From contig JADLDO010000048.1 in the NCBI GenBank assembly GCA_020846635.1, positions 182,569-246,568 of the forward strand: a stretch of DNA of 64,000 nucleotides. The letters are read 5' to 3'. A model generated the notes under the pieces. The model was given only the letters and a program-made list of their open reading frames with translations. It was not told the origin of the DNA and searched no databases. Positions 36,537 through 44,868 of the stretch are shown here, in pieces. The translations under genes and the position numbers were made by a program. The first letter of the stretch is position 1; the number at the start of each line of letters is the position of its first letter. Source of the DNA: Caldilineaceae bacterium (lineage in GTDB: Bacteria > Chloroflexota > Anaerolineae > Caldilineales > Caldilineaceae).

Positions 36537-37658
36537 CTACCAATCAATCGCCGCGCCATCGTCGGGGTGATAGGCCTCGCGGTTGCGCCAGTCGTGACCG
36601 ATCTTGTCCTTCATGGCTTCTTCGTCTAGCTCAATGCCCAAACCGGGAGCCGTTGGCAGTTCCAGATAGCCATCCTTAAAGACAAAGGGATTCTTGAGAT
36701 AGCCTTCGCCAAAGGTGGTGTGTTCTTGCGCCAGGAAGTTGGGGATGCTGGCATCCAGGTGGATACCCGCGGCAAGCGAGATGGGGCCAAGTGGACAGTG
36801 GGGCGCAATGGCGGCATAGTACGATTCAGCCATACCCGCAATCAGCCGCGCCTCAAAGATACCCCCGGCGTGGGAGATATCGGGCTGGAGGATCGAGGCA
36901 GCGCGCTTCTCCAGGATCTCGCGGAAGCCCCACTTGGTGAAGATGCGTTCGCCTGTGGCAATGGGCAGGTGGGTCTTGCGGGCGATGTCGGCCAAAATAT
37001 CGACATTTTGACATTGCACCGGCTCTTCGATAAAGAAGGGCTGGTAGGGTTCCAACGCCTTGATCAAGAGCATCGCGGTCTGGGGACTGACCGCGCCGTG
37101 GAAGTCACAGGCAATGTCAATCTCGTTGCCCACGGCCTCGCGGATGGCGGCGAAACGCTCCACCACGTTATTCACAAAGCCGGGGGTTTCGATGATGCGC
37201 GCCGGGCGTCCGCCAGCCGGGCCCGTCTTGAGGGCGATGAAGCCGCGCGCCACTGCATCTTTGGCGTTTTTCACGGCTTCTTCGGTGGTGCCGCCGCCGA
37301 TGCCCTTGTAGACCTTGATGCGGTCACGCGTAGGGCCACCCAGCATCTTATAGACAGGGAGTCCGGCAGCTTTGCCTGCCAGGTCCCACATGGCGTGATC
37401 GAGGCCGGAGAGCGCGCTGGTGAGGATGGGGCCGCCACGGTAGAAGGCATGTTTGTACATGGCTTGCCAGTGATGGACGACGCGCGTGGGGTCTTTGCCA
37501 ATCAGGTACGGCTCAAGCTCTTCAATGGCGGTGGCGACGGTTAAGGCGCGCCCTTCGAGAATGGGTTCGCCGAGCCCGACCAATCCTTCATCGGTATGTA
37601 TTTTGAGGAAGAGCCAGCGCGGCTTGACCAGGAAGGTTTCGACTTTGGTAATTTTCAC
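36537..37658 (-). CDS. dgoD: D-galactonate dehydratase-like (DgoD family), paralogue 1
   Basis: 373 residues with the DgoD start MKITKVETFLVKPRW. Active site: Asp185-x-His187 (CDFHGAVSP), Glu211 (FIEEPVQ), Glu237 (ATGERIF), Asp260 (LQPDISHAGG) and His287 (APHCPLGP), each two positions later than in E. coli DgoD. It removes water from an aldonic acid such as D-galactonate to give a 2-keto-3-deoxy acid. Two more close paralogues lie in the window (37820-39019 and 61519-62640), so substrates may differ. It ends ...DDGAAIDW as paralogue 2 does. Confidence 0.87.
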   Translation of the reverse strand: MKITKVETFLVKPRWLFLKIHTDEGLVGLGEPILEGRALTVATAIEELEPYLIGKDPTRVVHHWQAMYKHAFYRGGPILTSALSGLDHAMWDLAGKAAGLPVYKMLGGPTRDRIKVYKGIGGGTTEEAVKNAKDAVARGFIALKTGPAGGRPARIIETPGFVNNVVERFAAIREAVGNEIDIACDFHGAVSPQTAMLLIKALEPYQPFFIEEPVQCQNVDILADIARKTHLPIATGERIFTKWGFREILEKRAASILQPDISHAGGIFEARLIAGMAESYYAAIAPHCPLGPISLAAGIHLDASIPNFLAQEHTTFGEGYLKNPFVFKDGYLELPTAPGLGIELDEEAMKDKIGHDWRNREAYHPDDGAAIDW

Positions 37659-37750
37659 AGTCCTACCAACTTTCTAGAGGCTGTTTTGGGGAGTCATGGT
37701 AAAAACGCTTTGAATCTATAGTTTACCTATAGCAAGACAAATCATCAAAA

Positions 37751-37813
37751 GGATGAGGGATGAAGGATGAGGGATGATGTGGGGTTCTCCTCTGCCAATT
37801 CATCCTTCATCCC
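37751..37813. repeat. Heptad direct repeats and 14-bp hairpin
   Basis: Four head-to-tail heptads GGATGA(G/A/G/T) occupy 37751-37778. The stretch GGGATGAAGGATGA (37757-37770) is reverse-complementary to TCATCCTTCATCCC (37800-37813). The structure lies just after the stop of the DgoD-like paralogue 2 and before paralogue 1 on the minus strand, so it may act on the mRNA between the two genes. Confidence 0.7.
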
Positions 37814-37819
37814 TCCAGA

Positions 37820-39019
37820 TTACCAGTCGATGGCGGCTCCGTCGTCGGGGTGGTAGGTTTCGGGGTTGCGCCAGTCGTGGCCGATTTTGTCCTTCATGGC
37901 TTCTTCATCGAGTTCGATGCCCAGACCTGGGCCGGTGGGGAGGTCGATGTAGCCATCGTTGATGACAAAGGGCTGCTTGAGATAGCCTTCGCCCAGGCTG
38001 ACATGCTCTTGGGCGAGGAAGTTGGGAATACAGGCATCGACCTGTATCCCGGCGGCAAGCGAGATCGGGCCGAGCGGGCAGTGGGGCGCGATGGCGGCGT
38101 AGTAGGCTTCTGCCATGCCCGCGATCAGGCGTGCTTCCATGATGCCGCCGACATGCGAGATGTCCGGTTGCAGAATGGAGGCGGCGCGCTTTTCTAGGAT
38201 CTCGCGGAAGCCCCACTTGGTGAAGATACGTTCGCCTGTGGCAATGGGCAGGTGGGTCTTGGCGGCAATGTCGGCCAAGATATCAACGTTTTGGCACTGC
38301 ACCGGCTCTTCAACGAACATCGGTTGGTAGGGTTCGAGCGCTTTGATCAAGAGCATGGCGGTCTGTGGGCTGATCGCGCCATGAAAATCAATGGCAATAT
38401 CGACCTCGTTACCGGCGGCTTCGCGGATAGCGGCAAAGCGATCCACCACGCGGTTGACAAAGCCCGGTGTTTCGATGATGCGCGCGGCGCGATGGGGGAT
38501 ATTGATGTCGGCTTGATTGACCTTGCCTGACTTTAACTCCTCGGAATAGCGCACAGTGCCGACGGCGCTGGCGCTGACTACGCCGGTTTTGAGGGCTTTG
38601 AAGCCTTTTGCCACCAATTCTTTGGTGCTGGCAATGGCTTCTTCTTGCGTCGCGCCGCGCACATGGGCGTAGACCTTGATGCGGTCGCGCGTGGGGCCGC
38701 CCAGGAGCCGGTAGACGGGGAGCCCAACAGCCTTGCCCGCCAAATCCCACAGCGCATGTTCAACGCCGGAGAGCGCGCTGGTGAGAACGGGGCCGCCGCG
38801 ATAGAAGGCATGTTTGTACATCGCTTGCCAGTGGTGGACGACGCGCGTGGGGTCTTTGCCGATTAGATAAGGTTCCAACTCGGCTACCGCGGTGGCAACG
38901 GTCTTGGCGCGGCCTTCTACAATCGGCTCGCCTAACCCGACGAGTCCTTCGTCGGTGTGGATTTTGAGGAAAAGCCAGCGCGGTTTGACGAGGAAAGTTT
39001 CTAGCTTGGTGATTTTCAT
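37820..39019 (-). CDS. dgoD: D-galactonate dehydratase-like (DgoD family), paralogue 2 with insertion
   Basis: 399 residues, very similar to paralogue 1. Residues ~147-172 are a 26-residue insertion after ALKTG, running SASAVGTVRYSEELKSGKVN, directly after the second barrel strand and next to the active site. Beyond it the pattern is intact: Asp211-x-His213 (IDFHGAIS), Glu237 (FVEEPVQ), Glu263 (ATGERIF) and His313 (APHCPLGP). The insertion may reshape the substrate pocket. The gene pair arose by duplication and lies head to tail. Confidence 0.87.
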   Translation of the reverse strand: MKITKLETFLVKPRWLFLKIHTDEGLVGLGEPIVEGRAKTVATAVAELEPYLIGKDPTRVVHHWQAMYKHAFYRGGPVLTSALSGVEHALWDLAGKAVGLPVYRLLGGPTRDRIKVYAHVRGATQEEAIASTKELVAKGFKALKTGVVSASAVGTVRYSEELKSGKVNQADINIPHRAARIIETPGFVNRVVDRFAAIREAAGNEVDIAIDFHGAISPQTAMLLIKALEPYQPMFVEEPVQCQNVDILADIAAKTHLPIATGERIFTKWGFREILEKRAASILQPDISHVGGIMEARLIAGMAEAYYAAIAPHCPLGPISLAAGIQVDACIPNFLAQEHVSLGEGYLKQPFVINDGYIDLPTGPGLGIELDEEAMKDKIGHDWRNPETYHPDDGAAIDW

Positions 39020-39135
39020 GCGACTGCTTGCTTTCTAAGGATTGTTTTCGGGGGTGATGAGAAAAGAGTGACAGTCGTAGTTTACCGATAGCCGGATAAT
39101 TCACCAATCCAATGCGGCTTCATCGCGCCGGATGA

Positions 39136-39164
39136 TTGACGGTTGGAGGAGGGCATGCTATAAA
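39136..39164 (+). promoter_or_regulatory. Sigma70-type promoter for the KDG dehydratase-like gene
   Basis: TTGACG (39136-39141), a 17-base spacer and TATAAA (39159-39164) with an extended -10 TGC just before it. The gene starts about 80 bases downstream. Confidence 0.75.
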
Positions 39165-39243
39165 GCGTAGGACGAACTCGCCCTCCTCGCTTTCACGAAC
39201 TCGCGCGCAGCGCGGTTCATGCGACCAAGATAAGGAGTCCAAC

Positions 39244-40164
39244 ATGCAATTTGATGAACTGAAACGCGCTTTTGCGACGGTGGTAGCCATTCCGATTACC
39301 CCCTTTGCCGCGGATGGCAGCGCCGATTTTGACACCTATGCCCGTTTGCTGGAGCGGATGATCGACTCCGGCATCACGGCTGTCACGCCCAATGGCAACA
39401 CCAGCGAGTTTTATTCGCTGACTGCCGATGAGCAGCGGCGCGAGGTCGAGGTGACTTCTGAGGCCATTCGCGGCCAAGCTCTCGTCCTGGCGGGGGTCGG
39501 CTATGATGCTGTCACAGCAGCAGAGATGGCGCGTTTTGCTGCCAGCCGCGGCGCGCACGCAGTGATGGTCCACCAGCCTGTGCATCCCTTTAAGTCGGAT
39601 GAGGGCTGGATCGCCTATCACAAGATCGTCGCCGATGCTGTGCCGGAACTGGCGATTGTGCCCTATCTGCGCGATGCGACCATCAGCCCCTCGGCAATTG
39701 CGCGCTTGGCCGATCTCTGCCCCAATTTTGTGGCGATTAAACATGCTGTGAACGATCCGCTGAAGTTTGCGGCTACAGTGCAAACGGTCGGACTGGATCG
39801 CTTGGCATGGGTCTGTGGCGTGGCGGAGTCGTGGGCACCCTTCTTTTGGCCGGGTGGAGCTTGCGGGTTTACGTCGGGCCTTGTCAACCTGACCACAGAT
39901 TATTCGCTGGGTATGTTGGCAACGCTGGAGGCAGGCGATTATGCCCAGGCCATGTCGATTTGGAACAAGGTGCGTCCTTTTGAAGAACTGCGCGCCCGAC
40001 ATAACAATGGCAATAATGTATCAGTGGTCAAGGAAGCGATGGCGCAGATGGGGTTGTGCCAGGCGACGGTGCGCCCGCCCATCAGCGAGTTGACGCAGGG
40101 GGAAAAGAACGAGGTCAGCCAGATCCTTGTACAACTGGGCCTGGTGGAAGGTGTGGCCGCGTAG
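39244..40164 (+). CDS. DapA-family dehydratase/aldolase, probable 5-dehydro-4-deoxyglucarate dehydratase
   Basis: 306 residues, dihydrodipicolinate synthase superfamily. The N-terminal VVAIPITPFAADGSADF and GNTSEFYSLTADEQRREVEV segments are close to KDG dehydratases. The Schiff-base Lys is in FVAIKHAVND. Paired with glucarate dehydratase it would convert 5-keto-4-deoxyglucarate to 2-oxoglutarate semialdehyde and CO2. Other DapA-family aldolases (such as KDG aldolase) are possible. The start MQFDELKRAF at 39244 is chosen because AAGGAG lies 6 bases upstream. It has its own promoter at 39136. Confidence 0.8.
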   Translation: MQFDELKRAFATVVAIPITPFAADGSADFDTYARLLERMIDSGITAVTPNGNTSEFYSLTADEQRREVEVTSEAIRGQALVLAGVGYDAVTAAEMARFAASRGAHAVMVHQPVHPFKSDEGWIAYHKIVADAVPELAIVPYLRDATISPSAIARLADLCPNFVAIKHAVNDPLKFAATVQTVGLDRLAWVCGVAESWAPFFWPGGACGFTSGLVNLTTDYSLGMLATLEAGDYAQAMSIWNKVRPFEELRARHNNGNNVSVVKEAMAQMGLCQATVRPPISELTQGEKNEVSQILVQLGLVEGVAA

Positions 40165-40193
40165 GCGTTGCGTGTAGGTCAGATGTGTATCAC

Positions 40194-40234
40194 AAAAAGG
40201 CCGGTCGTGCTCTGTGCAACGACCGGCCTTTTTT
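40194..40234. terminator. Bidirectional rho-independent terminator
   Basis: AAAAAGGCCGGTCGT (40194-40208) pairs with ACGACCGGCCTTTTT (40219-40233) around a 10-base loop. T-runs flank the stem on both strands. It lies between the convergent plus-strand DapA-family gene and the minus-strand GH13 gene. Confidence 0.92.
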
Positions 40235-40248
40235 ACTTGAGGGGCGAG

Positions 40249-42210
40249 CTATGCCTTCTTTGGCGGATCCTGCGAGAAGATGAGCGCGCTGTAGGGGCCG
40301 ATATTGACGGTTGCGGTGGCAGGGAGGCCATCGTAATCGCCCTTTTTGGCCGTCACATCCAGGCTCTTAAAACCAGCGAAATCTTGGCTATAGACCTGTG
40401 CATCGCTATTGAAACGCAGTCTCCATACCCCTTCAGCAGGGAAGCCAATCTGGTAGTTCTCTTTGGGCTGATTGGTGAAGTTCACGACAATCATCGTGTC
40501 ATCGCCAGGGCCACCCGCCTCCCAGCGGCGGAAGGCGATCACGTTGTTGGCGTCGTTGACATGGCCGGTATAGAGATTTTGGCCGGTCAAGCCACGGGTA
40601 AAGCCCTGGCGGTTGAGCCGCAGATAGACCAGGTCACGATAGAGGCGGACGATGCCGCGATATTCTTCGTTTAGATCCCAATCGAGCGGCACATCATCGC
40701 GGAACCATTCACCCTGGAGAAATTCCTGTCCTTGAAAGAGCATCGGGATGCCTGGGGCCGTAAAGACGAGGGCCGCTGCCAGCGTCGAGCGCTTTTGGGC
40801 AAAGAAGTTGGTGGGATCATTCGGGCTGATCTCCTGCGGCACGCGCGCCTTGCCGTTGGCTACTTCATCATGAGATTCGCTGTAGATCACGCGCTGGAAG
40901 GCCGCATTGTTGTATTTAAGCGAGATCGCGGCGGCAATGGCGGGCATCGAACGCTGGGCGTCATCGGTGGCAATGACTGCGGCGCGAATCGGGTGGACAA
41001 AGGCGGCATCCCACTGGGCGTTAAAACCTGCGCCCCCTTCCGGCACAGGTTTGGTCAGCCATTCATTGTTCTGTAAATCTTCAGCGATGAGAATCCTCCC
41101 TGGGAAGCGTGTTGCCACATCGCCATTGATCCACTGAAGCAAAGTCCAGCCTTCGGGTAGTTCTTTATCCTCCGTCCAACTCAGGCGGCGAATGAAGACG
41201 GTGCCGTCATAACGCAGCCCATCAATATGATACTCCTCCAGCCACATCATGGCGTTGTCGTGGATGTAGCTGCGTACTTCGCCGCGGCCATAGTCGGGGC
41301 GAGAGTGGCCCCAGGGGGTCAAGGATCGCCAGTCCTGATAGAAGTAGATGCCGCCCCCATCGTTCTCATACCAGCCGTCAAAGCGCCAGATGTCGAGGTC
41401 GCTGGGGCCAAAATGGTTGTAGACGACATCGAGAATCACGGCGATGCCTTGTTTATGTAACTCCTTGATAAACTCTTTCATCGCATCGGGGCCGCCATAG
41501 GCACTCTCCACTGCGAAGATATGTGAAGGGTTGTAGCCCCAGGAGAGATCGCCTGCGAATTCCGCAACGGGCATAAGCTGTACGGCATTGACGCCGAGTC
41601 GCTTAATGTGCTCGATCCGCTCCATTGCCAGCTCAAAGGTCCCCACCGGCTCATCACCGGCATGATTGGCAAATGAACCGATGTGCATTTCGTAGATGAC
41701 CAAGCTGTTCCAGGCGTTAATATGAAAATCGTCGCCTTCCCAATCAAAGTTGGGATCGTGGATTACACCATTGCCAATCGAATTGGTGACAGCACGCGCG
41801 TAGGGATCGATGCGTGTTAGTTCGCCGTTGGGCGTTTGCAGCCAGAAGCGATAGCCTTGCCCTACCTTCGCCTCGGGTACATTGCCATACCAATAGCCAT
41901 TGTCTTCGGACTCGAGGGGATTGCTGCGCGCATTCCAACGGTTGAAATCGCCAATGACGGATACTTCTTCCGCATGGGGCGCCCAAACGCGAAAGGCAAC
42001 GCCGCCTTCATGGAGAATGGCCCCCATGCCCGCGACTTTGGCATCAGCATTTGCAGCCTCTTTTTCTTGCGCCTGTGTCTTGCTGGATGGCTGCATCGCA
42101 GGATCGGTTGCTTTCTCGGCTGCCGGCTGACCTTCTGTCTCGGTTTTTGCCTCAGATATTGTTTGAGATGCTGCGTCTGATGATGCCTCAGAAGTTGTGA
42201 GGTCACTCAT
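40249..42210 (-). CDS. GH13 alpha-amylase-family enzyme, branching-enzyme/TreZ-like
   Basis: 653 residues. Residues ~1-60 are an Ala/Glu/Ser/Thr-rich disordered tail. A CBM48-type beta domain follows (FRVWAPHAEEVSVIGDFNRWN), then the GH13 barrel: region I DVVYNHFG, region II DGLRYDGTVF (nucleophile Asp), region III LIAEDLQN (acid Glu) and region IV SESHDEV (transition-state Asp). The architecture fits glycogen branching enzyme or maltooligosyltrehalose hydrolase-type proteins that rearrange alpha-glucans. The C-terminal beta domain is present. It is not obviously linked to the sugar-acid genes. Confidence 0.83.
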   Translation of the reverse strand: MSDLTTSEASSDAASQTISEAKTETEGQPAAEKATDPAMQPSSKTQAQEKEAANADAKVAGMGAILHEGGVAFRVWAPHAEEVSVIGDFNRWNARSNPLESEDNGYWYGNVPEAKVGQGYRFWLQTPNGELTRIDPYARAVTNSIGNGVIHDPNFDWEGDDFHINAWNSLVIYEMHIGSFANHAGDEPVGTFELAMERIEHIKRLGVNAVQLMPVAEFAGDLSWGYNPSHIFAVESAYGGPDAMKEFIKELHKQGIAVILDVVYNHFGPSDLDIWRFDGWYENDGGGIYFYQDWRSLTPWGHSRPDYGRGEVRSYIHDNAMMWLEEYHIDGLRYDGTVFIRRLSWTEDKELPEGWTLLQWINGDVATRFPGRILIAEDLQNNEWLTKPVPEGGAGFNAQWDAAFVHPIRAAVIATDDAQRSMPAIAAAISLKYNNAAFQRVIYSESHDEVANGKARVPQEISPNDPTNFFAQKRSTLAAALVFTAPGIPMLFQGQEFLQGEWFRDDVPLDWDLNEEYRGIVRLYRDLVYLRLNRQGFTRGLTGQNLYTGHVNDANNVIAFRRWEAGGPGDDTMIVVNFTNQPKENYQIGFPAEGVWRLRFNSDAQVYSQDFAGFKSLDVTAKKGDYDGLPATATVNIGPYSALIFSQDPPKKA

Positions 42211-42538
42211 AACTTGATTTCTCCTGTTCCTAACCTAATGCGTCGCTCAACGCGAACAGCGCACACACTCCAGCCTTCTTCTCAATGAACCATAATGTCG
42301 GACCACCATAGCCTGTGATAGACATAGCCAAAAAATCAACGTTAGAAGCCACGGGTCGCGCTGTAGCCAGGTAGTATACCATGAATTGGATCTATGATTC
42401 TGTTTGTGGGAGGGGCGGGCTAACCAAAGATCGGCTGACATCGCCTCTGGCGGGATACCGGGCGATGTCACCACAATGCTGCTCTTGGGGGAGTGTCAGA
42501 AGACAAAGCGGGCGCGTCGATTTGGGGCGAGTGCTACC
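42211..42538. repeat. 328-bp gap holding a 10-bp-arm hairpin
   Basis: No gene is seen. TGACATCGCC (42436-42445) and GGCGATGTCA (42461-42470) form an inverted repeat with a 15-base loop, about 70 bases after the small membrane protein's stop on the minus strand. A weak TATACT -10-like box precedes the GH13 gene on the minus strand, but no -35 partner is convincing. Confidence 0.4.
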
Positions 42539-42718
42539 CTATGTAAACAGGCTGACACCGAAAATGACAGCCAAGAAGAGCAAGATTGCAATCACTAGGA
42601 AGATGCCGAAGAGAATCCTGGAGATCGTTGCGGCCCCGCGTGCAACCCCACCAAAGCCAAGCGCTCCAGCAATGACAGCGATTACCAGCGCAATAATGGC
42701 CCACCATAGTAGATCCAT
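42539..42718 (-). CDS. Small membrane protein, DUF1328 (UPF0391/YtjA family)
   Basis: 59 residues with two hydrophobic helices (MDLLWWAIIALVIAVIAGAL and a second after GAATISRILFGIFLVIAIL). The Gly-Phe-Gly-Gly-Val-Ala-Arg-Gly turn is typical of UPF0391 small inner-membrane proteins, often stress-induced, whose function is unknown. The start at 42718 is preferred over an upstream in-frame codon because AGGAAAGG lies upstream and the family begins at this Met. Confidence 0.85.
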   Translation of the reverse strand: MDLLWWAIIALVIAVIAGALGFGGVARGAATISRILFGIFLVIAILLFLAVIFGVSLFT

Positions 42719-42895
42719 CAGTATCACCCTTTCCTGTGCATCACTTCGAATTTCGTATCTCGATAAAGTGCCACCAGCCCCACCTCTGATGGGGACATGG
42801 CTGTTCATAGAGGCAGCTTACAGCGAATTGACACAGGATTGAAGATGTAAGGGTGCAGCTTTAGGATAGAGCGAGAGATAGATTGGAACTCTGCA

Positions 42896-43279
42896 TTAGG
42901 AGGACGGCAAAAGGAGTATTTGCCAGAGCCATAGCCCACTTAGAAAGGATGCAAGGTTGAGGAGTAGACTGAGCAGCCACGGTGTAATCCCTGGAAGCGG
43001 GAGCAGGCGTGCGTATAGAAGTGCTTCAAGCGCGACGACGAGCAACTCTGCACTGTAGAGTCCCGCAATGCCGTAGGTGAAAAAGAAGGGCTGGCTGTAC
43101 CAGAAAAGGGTGTGGACAAGCAGATTGATGGCGAGGGAGCAGCCTAGCGCACGCCACAGCGCGCGCCGGCAGTGGGGATAGGCGAGGCGTGCCCAGAGCG
43201 CAATACCGATTGCTTCAATCAGGAGTGTCCATGACAGGGCAATGATGTGGAAGCTCGCCGCGCTCAAGTGCAGAGTCAT
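42896..43279 (-). CDS. Hypothetical four-helix membrane protein
   Basis: 127 residues with about four transmembrane segments (SFHIIALSWTLLIEAIGIAL; GCSLAINLLVHTLFWYSQPF; ELLVVALEALLYARLL; LLSLLLNLASFLSGLWLW). No conserved domain is recognised. The start is 18 bases after the stop of the Cys-rich secreted protein gene, so the two may be an operon. The RBS is weak, and the call rests on amino-acid composition and placement. Confidence 0.55.
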   Translation of the reverse strand: MTLHLSAASFHIIALSWTLLIEAIGIALWARLAYPHCRRALWRALGCSLAINLLVHTLFWYSQPFFFTYGIAGLYSAELLVVALEALLYARLLPLPGITPWLLSLLLNLASFLSGLWLWQILLLPSS

Positions 43280-43297
43280 CCGAGGGGCGACTGTCGC

Positions 43298-43522
43298 CTA
43301 GCCGCCTGTGTTACAGACGAGACATTCGTTGATCTCCGTGTTAGGGTCATCAATACATTCTTTGAGCAGGCGACAAGTGCCATTGGTCGCGCAGCCATAG
43401 CCGTAGTTGCAGCGATCCCCTTCGGCCTTGCCTTCACAAGCGTAGTAAGGAGCGGGCAAATTGCCGAGGCAGAGGAATAGACCCCCGATGAGCGCAGTGA
43501 GAAAGACCCGGCGCAAACGCAT
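43298..43522 (-). CDS. Small Cys-rich secreted protein
   Basis: 74 residues. MRLRRVFLTALIGGLFLCLG is a signal peptide, with a cleavage site around residue 20-27. The mature part has seven cysteines (YACEG, DRCNY, YGCAT, GTCRL, KECID, NECLV, CNTGG), suggesting disulfide-bonded folding outside the cell. The start at 43522 follows AGGAATCTATGCT. The function is unknown; no close family is recognised. It is followed by the four-helix membrane protein gene. Confidence 0.65.
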   Translation of the reverse strand: MRLRRVFLTALIGGLFLCLGNLPAPYYACEGKAEGDRCNYGYGCATNGTCRLLKECIDDPNTEINECLVCNTGG

Positions 43523-43605
43523 AGCATAGATTCCTTTTTTGTCTGTGCAAGGTTTTTGTTCGTGCAAGGTCGCCATCCACATGGCGACCTTGCACAGCGA
43601 GGGGT

Positions 43606-44601
43606 TTATTCCTCGCCCTTCTTCTCATAGACTGCTTCGCGCAGCCCCTTGATATAACCGATGGCAAAGAGGCGACCAATCGAGGAGTAGCCGGCGTGTT
43701 CGTTGGAATCACCCTCCATCGTCGGCACATGATCGGGGCGGAGGACGCCTTCAAAGCCGATGTCCTTGTAGGCCTTCATGCACTCCAGCATGTCGGTCTT
43801 GCCTTCGTCGTGGAAGGTTTCCACGTACTTCGTGACATCGCCGCGCACATCGCGGAAATGGACAAAGCTGATGCGTCCCTTCTTGCCAAATTCACGAATC
43901 ACCGAGGGCAGGTCATCGGTCATGAGCGTGAAGTTGCCTTGACAGAGGGTGACACTGTTGACTTCGGTGTCATACATATCGATCAGGCGGCGATAGTTGT
44001 CGACGCTGCGCATGATGCGCCCCAAGCCGCGAATGCCCGACAGCGGGGGATCATCCGGGTGCATGGAGAGGATGACATTGTTCTTCTCTGCGACGGGGAT
44101 GATCTTATCCAAGAAATACTTAAGACTGTCCCACAACTGCTCTTCGGTGACAACGCCATATTCGGTCAGCGGGGCATTCTTCATCAGTTCGTTGTCAAAG
44201 CCCGTTGCCAAAGCGCCGCCACGCGCCGGGACCGTGGTGGAGGTACGCATCCAGTTGAGAACAGGCATCCACTCATAGCACCAGACGCCGATGCCCAGTT
44301 TGCCCATGTTGGTCAGCAATTCGACGACGGTTTCGATCTCTTCATCACGACCGGGCAGACCCAGTTTTGCCTTTGTGAGGGGCGGGCGGCTTTCCAATAC
44401 ATCAAAATGGAAACCAGCATCTTCGTAGGCGGTCTTGACACGCAGCAGGGACATAAAGCCCCACGGCAGGTCATCTTTGCTCGTGGCTGTGTGCAGCGTG
44501 CTAAAGTCCATGCCGCCGACTACATAATCGACGCCACATTGTTTGACCATCCGCCAGAGGGGGGAAGGCCGGGTACCAAGAGCTTCCGCAATCTTTATCA
44601 T
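43606..44601 (-). CDS. uxuA: Mannonate dehydratase (UxuA family)
   Basis: 331 residues, TIM-barrel of the xylose isomerase-like UxuA family, unrelated to the enolase superfamily. Conserved metal and catalytic stretches: ILSMHPDDPP, LCQGNFTLM, FVHFRDVRGD and LRPDHVPTMEGD. It dehydrates D-mannonate, from the glucuronate isomerase pathway, to KDG, which KdgK and Eda in this window would then break down. The start at 44601 (MIKIAEALGT) follows AAGGAAC and is better than an upstream in-frame codon. It is divergent from an ABC importer operon. It gives the isomerase route alongside the Udh route. Confidence 0.9.
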   Translation of the reverse strand: MIKIAEALGTRPSPLWRMVKQCGVDYVVGGMDFSTLHTATSKDDLPWGFMSLLRVKTAYEDAGFHFDVLESRPPLTKAKLGLPGRDEEIETVVELLTNMGKLGIGVWCYEWMPVLNWMRTSTTVPARGGALATGFDNELMKNAPLTEYGVVTEEQLWDSLKYFLDKIIPVAEKNNVILSMHPDDPPLSGIRGLGRIMRSVDNYRRLIDMYDTEVNSVTLCQGNFTLMTDDLPSVIREFGKKGRISFVHFRDVRGDVTKYVETFHDEGKTDMLECMKAYKDIGFEGVLRPDHVPTMEGDSNEHAGYSSIGRLFAIGYIKGLREAVYEKKGEE

Positions 44602-44787
44602 GACTTTCGGTTCCTTGCTATCGAATTGGACACTTTGGATATTGGATACTAGGGAGGCAGAGGACGGTAGTGGCCTCTGATGACCAGCACTAAGCGTCAT
44701 TGTACTTCAAAGTGTAGGCGAGGCCAATCTACTTCCTTCTCTCTTCTTCACTTTGCCCCTAGCGTGAGATACACTTTTGAAATGAAA

Positions 44788-44816
44788 TTGACGCAGTAAA
44801 CGGGCCATGCTATTAT
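44788..44816 (+). promoter_or_regulatory. Sigma70-type promoter for ABC importer operon
   Basis: TTGACG (44788-44793), 17 bases and TATTAT (44811-44816), with an extended -10 TGC like the promoter at 39136-39164. It is 187 bases upstream of the binding-protein start codon. Confidence 0.75.
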
Positions 44817-44825
44817 GCTTGTCAA

Positions 44826-44868
44826 TCGTAAGGGAACCGTAATCCAATTTGATTCAGATCCCTTACGA
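44826..44868. repeat. 10-bp inverted repeat at predicted transcription start
   Basis: Arms TCGTAAGGGA and TCCCTTACGA are 23 bases apart and begin 9 bases after the -10 box. The position suits a repressor operator or a leader hairpin. Confidence 0.7.

Noticed and set aside
36720..37544. Long open frame on the plus strand opposite the DgoD-like gene
   Set aside because: Antisense shadow of a conserved enzyme gene. The same shadow appears opposite the paralogues at 37850 and 61780, as expected from shared codon use.
43696..44652. Long open frame on the plus strand opposite mannonate dehydratase
   Set aside because: It mirrors the UxuA gene, whose motifs are clear on the minus strand. The antisense protein has no recognisable domain.
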